From contig NW_003314261.1 of NCBI RefSeq assembly GCF_000143415.4, positions 2,011,802-2,075,801 on the forward strand: 64,000 nucleotides of DNA. Direction: 5' to 3'. Origin of the DNA: Selaginella moellendorffii. Its lineage: Eukaryota > Streptophyta > Lycopodiopsida > Selaginellales > Selaginellaceae. Shown piece by piece: positions 58,929-64,000 of the stretch (position 1 is the stretch's first letter; each line of letters opens with the position of its first letter). The position numbers were made by a program, and so were the translations under genes. The notes beneath the pieces were generated by a model. That model was given only the letters and a program-made list of their open reading frames with translations. It was not told the origin of the DNA and did not search any database.

Positions 58929-61752
58929 TTAGATAGATATCCCTTCCCTCTGTAGGGTCTGCATTAGCGCCTCCTCCTCTTCGTTCAAGAGCTTGACGCA
59001 GCTCTTCAAATCGCTCCTGGCCGAGACCATCACCTTGTCACCGCCATCTCTGGACTTTAGATCCTTGAGCACCGCCTCGAGCACCTGGCGCCGGACATAC
59101 TCGTCCTGGACCTTCTCCAGAATCCCCGGCAAGATCTTCAGCTGCAAAGCTCGCGACGTCGCGAGCGCCGCAACGAGCTGGCCAATCTGTTTGGGCGCCA
59201 TGGGACTGTCGATGGCGGTCTCGTCCAGCTGCTCGGCTAGAAGCATCAGCCCCGACGCGAGCTGCGCCTCCGTCACCACCCCCTGCGCATGGAGATGGTT
59301 GAAGAGCTTGAAGAGGAGCTCGCGCTCCCTGTCGCGCTTCTCCAGCGCCAGTGTCACGGCAACCTGGACGAACTGTGGATGATAGTCCGGAGACTTCATC
59401 TCCTGGATGCACAGCGTTGCCTCGGTCAAGTCCATGATGCTGAAGTACTCCTCCAGTAGCGACTCAGACTTCTTGTTCAGTATGCCCGATGATGGAGATG
59501 GCGTCGCGGCTCGCTCTTCACTGATAACCGGAGGAGTTGGAGCTGGAGTCGGAGCTGGAGCCGGAGCTGGCTTTGGAGCCGCTGGTGGCGCTTCGGCCGT
59601 TGGACCCCCGGTCCCGAGCAGCGGACTAGACTTCCCCAAGAACACCGAACTTGCCTGTGGTAGCACCCTTTGTTGTCTACCCGGGACGCGGCCGGGAATG
59701 TTTGCTGACTGATAGGACATCGCTGCCGCCGCTGCCGCCGCTTCTCGCTGCTTACTCTTCTTGGGTCCAGCCATTTCCCAAGGACCATCGGGGTCTATTC
59801 CCATTGAACGAGGAGGCCCCCCAGGCGCTCCAGGAGCACCGGGCATGGGTGCACCAGGCATCAACCGACCCGCTGGCATGAACGATGGATCCTTGTTTAT
59901 GGCACTCCCGGGCCTTCCGTTTCTCGAACGTATCCCGAGTTTCTGCTCTGCTTCCGCGTGAATTTCGTTTATGGTCTTTGCTTTTATCTGGGAAAGATGG
60001 GAAGTGTTAAAAGCCTGAAATACAAGGAAACACAGCATACCTCTTCTCGTCTTGGAATCCACTTGTTGCTACGCAGATCCAATACGTCGCGGACCATGAA
60101 CCGCAATCTCGAAGGCAGGTTCTTGTTGTTACCCAACTCTTTCATTCTCCGGAAATATTCGTCCAGCGACGATCGGGACTTCAAGTTTTCCTCGACTTGC
60201 TTTCCAACAGTCGCAAAAAGCTGGCAAAGTGCTTCGATATTTTCTTCAACAGGAATAGCAGTCCGATCCGGTCCAAGTAACTCCTGAAATTATGAAGAAG
60301 TTACACGTTATAACCATAATTTCACAACTCACCATAATGCAAGCGTGCACGATCTTCTCGGGGATCATCCTTTGCTTGAAAAGCTCGCCAATAAATCGAA
60401 TGTTCCCAAGTGTGCGTAGTTTAACCTTTCTTTCTTTGTCCATGCGTTCAAGTTCTTGCTCAGGCGATCGCATTTCTTTCACTTCAGCACGTAATGCAGC
60501 GGCGCCTTCAAATTCTTCCTGGCAAGTGTTCAGCAGAATCCGACGAAAGGTCGTAGGCTTCTCTCCCGGCTCGGAAGAAGGAAATTCTTGCAAGGTAGTG
60601 CTCAAATGTACACATAGTTGTGAATACATGGGACAGAATGTCGGCTCTGCAACAGCCTTGTCGAAGATTAACGAGATAACTCCCTGCAGCAAGAAAGAAA
60701 TAGGAAACAATGAACAACAAATATATCGCCGAAATTGAGAGCCTTACCTTGAGCTTCTCAGCAGTATCAATGCCAGCTTGCAACAATTGTTCCAGCAACA
60801 CGTCATACTTTTCAGGTGTCAACTTGTTCAATATTCTGAGAAAAAAAAAGTGTGAGAATCAACGCAAGAGAATCAGGAAAGCGATGGATACCCCTTGACC
60901 GTTCTAAACACCCGCTCCTCCTCAGACTGTGATCCCCTCCGGACCCAAGGATTAGCTGCCTTCACTATTGGAGGAGCTGCCTGCCGGTCGTTCTGGTAAT
61001 AAACAAGCTCTTAGAGAAGATTTCTGATTTAAATGCCATACCGGAGGTGGCTGTCGCGCATTGAACTGGCTCGACGCTCTCTCTTTGGAGTAATCCACAG
61101 GCGACACCTTGTCTTCCGAGGTACTGCGTGTACGCCAATCTCTTTTATCAGTTTCCACCGGTCTCTGGGGCTGGAAAAAAAAACACTCTCCATCTTACAG
61201 AGGCATAGACAAAGCCAAACGCATTACCATTGTGTCCAGACGGCTCCATTCTTGTTCCTCGCTCAAGCTGGAATTCACCTCAGCGACCAAGCTCAAAATC
61301 TCCGATGTAGCATCGCGACAGATCTGCACAGCGATGATAAATTCCGCGATCGCGCAGCGAGCACAAGTAGCACAGACCTCTTGATACTGCAATAAATCCT
61401 CCCTTGTGTACCGCAGCTTTTCCCAATCGGCCTTCCTCGACTCCTACACAAGACAATCGGTCATATCAGGCAGAGAATGCACAGATCGGCGCTGCGATCC
61501 AGCTCCCGAGCAGACCTAATTGCGGCGAGCATGCAACAATACCTTGGCTGGAGCGGGTCGGAAGACGAATCCGGAGGGCGTCCTCCCTCCCGGCCCCAAG
61601 AATCCTCCAGTTGCATCGCCGGGGGCACCGTTGCTGGTCCCAAACCTCGGAAACCCTCGGCCGCCGCCAGGCCGGAGGCTCACTCCCCCCAAATCTGTGG
61701 TAGCGCCTGAGGATCCGACGAGCGACGATGGCGTTATTGACGACACCTCCAT
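58929..61752 (-). CDS. EIFISO4G: Translation initiation factor eIF(iso)4G
   Basis: Eight exons: 61752-61543, 61443-61228, 61170-61042, 60992-60892, 60835-60748, 60683-60333, 60283-60041 and 59987-58929. They give 798 residues, the usual plant length. The N-terminal SLRPGGGRG stretch leads to the eIF4E-binding site YTREDLL (82-88, Yx4Lphi). The MIF4G domain (about 213-446) starts [14 protein letters not shown] and includes [20 protein letters not shown] and [14 protein letters not shown]; it binds eIF4A and RNA. A Pro/Ala-rich linker precedes the MA3 domain (about 618-735). It is the scaffold that brings capped mRNA to the ribosome in the cytoplasm. The first true ATG (61752) is used. The PPR gene ends only 189 bp upstream on the same strand. 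Confidence 0.93.
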
Positions 61753-61941
61753 AGCTGAGACCACGAAAAAACAAAAACCCTTGCTCTGCAGTGTTTATAT
61801 TGATGCCCCCCTCTTCTCTCACGATGGACGAAGGGCAGATAACATAACAGGGGCAATAAGGCAATAATGTGAAATCCTTTTTAGGGCACCTTAGAATATC
61901 CTCGCGCCGGCGGTGTGAGGTTCGAATCCCATTAAATGCAC
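61753..61941 (-). promoter_or_regulatory. Compact upstream region of eIF(iso)4G
   Basis: Only 189 bp separate the PPR stop codon from the eIF(iso)4G start codon, so the promoter probably overlaps PPR 3' sequence. A GGTTCGAATCCC string (61919-61930) is not a tRNA. Confidence 0.45.
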
Positions 61942-63798
61942 TTAGGGCTCTTGCGTGAAGACGTTGGAGACGAGAATGTAGCCCGCGCCATTCCGGGGAT
62001 GGAGATGGAGGACGCGTTTCGCGGCGTCCCCGATCGAGTGCTTGTAGAATCGCGTCGCGGCGAGCAGGCACGTCCAATCCAGCGCGTCGGGCACGAATGG
62101 CATGTTTTCGAGGAGATCGAGCGCTTCTTCCAGGTATCCGGCCCTCGCGAGCACATCCACAACGCAGGAGAAGTGCTGCTTGATGGGATTCACCCCATAA
62201 TCCATCCTCATGCTCAGGAATTGCTCGATTCCCAGGCGCGCGTCGCCGATCTGGCCGATCGCCAGGAGAACGATGATGAAACAGGGCTCTTGCGGCGAGA
62301 ATCTCAGCTTCATGCGATTGAACTCCGCTAGGGTTTCGTGCGGCCGTTCGTTCTCCGCCAGACCCAGAAGCATCGTCCTCCACGAGATGAGATCCCTCTC
62401 AGGCATGGAGACGAAGATTCGCCTCCCGGATTCCAGATGCCCGTTCTGGGCATATGCCGCCACCATGGCAGTCCACGTCACCTCGTTCCTCGCCGGCATT
62501 TGATCAAACAAGATCTTTGAGGCTCCGAGATTCCCAGACTGGGAATATGCGGAGCAAACTGCCGTGTGAGAAACCACGTCCTGACCGGGCATTTTTCTCA
62601 CTAGGGAATCTGCATCTTCAAGTAACCCAGCACGGGCATATGCCGCTGCCAACGCAGTCCACGATTGGAGGTCCCTTTCAGGCATCGAGTCAAACAATGA
62701 CTTGGCATATTCAAGGCGCCCAGCCTGACAATACGCAGCAACCACAGCCGTCCACGTCAGCAGGTCTTTTGCCGGCATGTTCTGAAAGATCTCGCTAGTC
62801 TCTTTCACACAGCCCAATCCACTGTAGGCTGAAAGCATAGCATTCCACGTCAAGAGGCTGTGATAGGCCATGGACTCGAAAGTGCGCCTGGCCTCTATGG
62901 TATACCCGCTTTGGGCGTAGGCTGATAACATGGTGTTCCAAGATACCAGGCTGTGTTGCGGCATATTCTGAAACATTGCCTTGGCATCTAGAATTTTTCC
63001 GCTCTGAACATATGCCGCCAGCAATGAGTTCCAAGTGACGTGATCTTGTAGTGGCATATTCCTAAACAGTGTCTGGGCCAAATCAAGATGCCCACAGCGG
63101 GCATATGCGCTTAGCATCTCATTCCAAGTTATGAGATTGTGCTGTGGCATGGATTCGAAGACAAACCTTGCTGAGTCGGCATGTCCAAGTCGCGAGTATC
63201 CCGCCAGCATGGCACTCCACGTAATCAGATCCCTAGCCGGCATTTGGTGAAACGTCCTCTTTGCGTCGGGCATATGCCCACTTTGGGTATACCACGTCAG
63301 CATGGCCGTCCACGTGATCAGGTCCCGCTCAGGGAAAGTCTCAAAGAAAGCCACGGCGTTTTCGAGGCAAATTTCTGCAGATAGCATGGCATTCCACGTA
63401 CTCAAACTCCGCAAAGGCATTCTTTGAAAGAGGCGCTTGGCATCGGAATAATGCCCGTTTGAGGCATTTGCGCAAATCATCAAATTCCACGAAGCCAAGT
63501 CTGTCTCCGGATTCCCTTCGAATAACTTCCTGGCCTGATCCATCTGCCCGTTTCGCGAGTACGCCGCCATCAGCAGGTTCCAGCTCGCGACATCGCGCAG
63601 AGGCATGCCATCAAACAGGATCTTGGCGTCCCTCAGATGCCCGAAGCGGGTATATGCGGTCAGCAGCGTTTTCCATGCCTGGAGATTCCATTGCCATGGA
63701 CTGAAGGCTCTAAAGAGCTTGCTCGCTTGCCCTAGATCCCCAGTTCTGCAATGTGAAGCTAGCAGGGATTCCCGGGATCTGGAAGCGGCATCTGGCAT
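61942..63798 (-). CDS. PPR protein built mainly of S-type 31-residue motifs, E-class end
   Basis: One exon, 618 residues, no intron. From about residue 39 come some 14 tandem motifs, almost all exactly 31 residues (pattern LxTWNAMLSAYxxxGxLxxAxxLFxxMPxRD), with one shortened to 28. They are S-type motifs without the usual P and L partners. A P-L-S set follows (about 474-574, SWRTMLLGL ... MDYGVNPIK ... LENMPFVPD), then E1 (ALDWTCLLAA) and a short E2-like end (GAGYILVSNVF). No DYW deaminase domain is present. Such proteins bind organelle RNA one base per motif for editing, splicing or stability. The N-terminus lacks an obvious targeting peptide; a missed upstream exon is possible because the frame is open for 13 codons before the ATG. 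A short upstream frame (63836-63813) could dampen translation. Confidence 0.88.
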   Translation of the reverse strand: MPDAASRSRESLLASHCRTGDLGQASKLFRAFSPWQWNLQAWKTLLTAYTRFGHLRDAKILFDGMPLRDVASWNLLMAAYSRNGQMDQARKLFEGNPETDLASWNLMICANASNGHYSDAKRLFQRMPLRSLSTWNAMLSAEICLENAVAFFETFPERDLITWTAMLTWYTQSGHMPDAKRTFHQMPARDLITWSAMLAGYSRLGHADSARFVFESMPQHNLITWNEMLSAYARCGHLDLAQTLFRNMPLQDHVTWNSLLAAYVQSGKILDAKAMFQNMPQHSLVSWNTMLSAYAQSGYTIEARRTFESMAYHSLLTWNAMLSAYSGLGCVKETSEIFQNMPAKDLLTWTAVVAAYCQAGRLEYAKSLFDSMPERDLQSWTALAAAYARAGLLEDADSLVRKMPGQDVVSHTAVCSAYSQSGNLGASKILFDQMPARNEVTWTAMVAAYAQNGHLESGRRIFVSMPERDLISWRTMLLGLAENERPHETLAEFNRMKLRFSPQEPCFIIVLLAIGQIGDARLGIEQFLSMRMDYGVNPIKQHFSCVVDVLARAGYLEEALDLLENMPFVPDALDWTCLLAATRFYKHSIGDAAKRVLHLHPRNGAGYILVSNVFTQEP

Positions 63799-64000
63799 AT
63801 GCTCAATCAGTGTTAAAAGATCAAAGAAGCCGGCATTTTATTCGTCCACGTCACAAATCGTGTGCCTGGGCCCCGTACCATGTGCCATGTGTATGTTGTG
63901 CACGCTATTATGCTCTTTTCATTTTTCTTTCCTTCTTTGCAAGTGCTATTTCTCCGTTCCCTGCCACAAGCCTTCCTATCTTCTCATCTTCCATCGATAG
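63799..64000. other. PPR upstream region with a small upstream frame
   Basis: Holds an 8-codon upstream open frame on the minus strand (63836-63813, ATG to TAA) ahead of the PPR start codon. Nothing else is seen up to the window edge. Confidence 0.3.

Noticed and set aside
61905-61935. tRNA-like B-box GGTTCGAATCCC
   Set aside because: The flanking bases do not form a T-stem, and no A-box, anticodon arm or acceptor stem is found.

Overview
This is nuclear DNA of a land plant, most likely a lycophyte such as Selaginella. Plant-only families are present: NAC, euAP2 with two AP2 domains, a NINJA/AFP-type co-repressor, eIF(iso)4G, a PLS-class PPR protein, and a DOMON-cytochrome b561 protein. Introns are very short, mostly 55-73 nt, and genes sit close together in islands separated by AT-rich, repeat-filled stretches. 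The species is inferred, not proven.

Layout. 1-10600 is gene-poor and repeat-derived: a 0.9 kb sequence occurs twice (1-905 and 2846-3735) and a primer-binding-site-like motif lies at 1072. 10601-23347 is a dense island of nine genes: a secreted Pro-rich repeat protein (-), a NINJA/AFP co-repressor (+), a zeta-toxin-like P-loop kinase (-), a TLC-domain membrane protein (+), a DOMON-b561 electron-transfer protein (-), an ATAF/NAP-type NAC factor (-), a dolichyldiphosphatase-type PAP2 enzyme (-), and a CxxCxGxG zinc protein (-) that shares a 74-bp divergent promoter with a mitochondrial ribosomal protein S35 gene (+). 23348-27880 holds no recognisable gene. 27881-35759 carries a NAM/CUC-type NAC gene (+), a 13-exon ATRIP-like gene (-) and a clan-85 cytochrome P450 (+).

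36128-50085 and 54372-58632 belong to one Ty3/gypsy family with short (about 164-177 bp) LTRs. Copy A (+) is badly decayed, copy B (-) has lost its 5' LTR at an inverted junction, and fragments of a further copy lie at 48613-50085. Copy C (+) is the freshest; it has TG...CA LTRs and a TAAT target duplication but has lost its protease. A decayed PPR gene lies between copies A and B. A euAP2 gene (-, 8 exons, one GC-AG intron) sits between B and C. The right end carries eIF(iso)4G (-) and, 189 bp away, a PPR gene (-) built mostly of tandem 31-residue S motifs.

There is no operon logic here. The shared theme is regulation: transcription (NAC x2, AP2, NINJA), translation (eIFiso4G, mitochondrial S35) and organelle RNA processing (PPR). 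I found no clearly new multi-gene system. The most testable novelties are the S-motif PPR array with a readable RNA code, the stop codon shared by all three gag copies, and the unplaced Pro-rich secreted protein. Exon coordinates come from splice signals and reading frame only.
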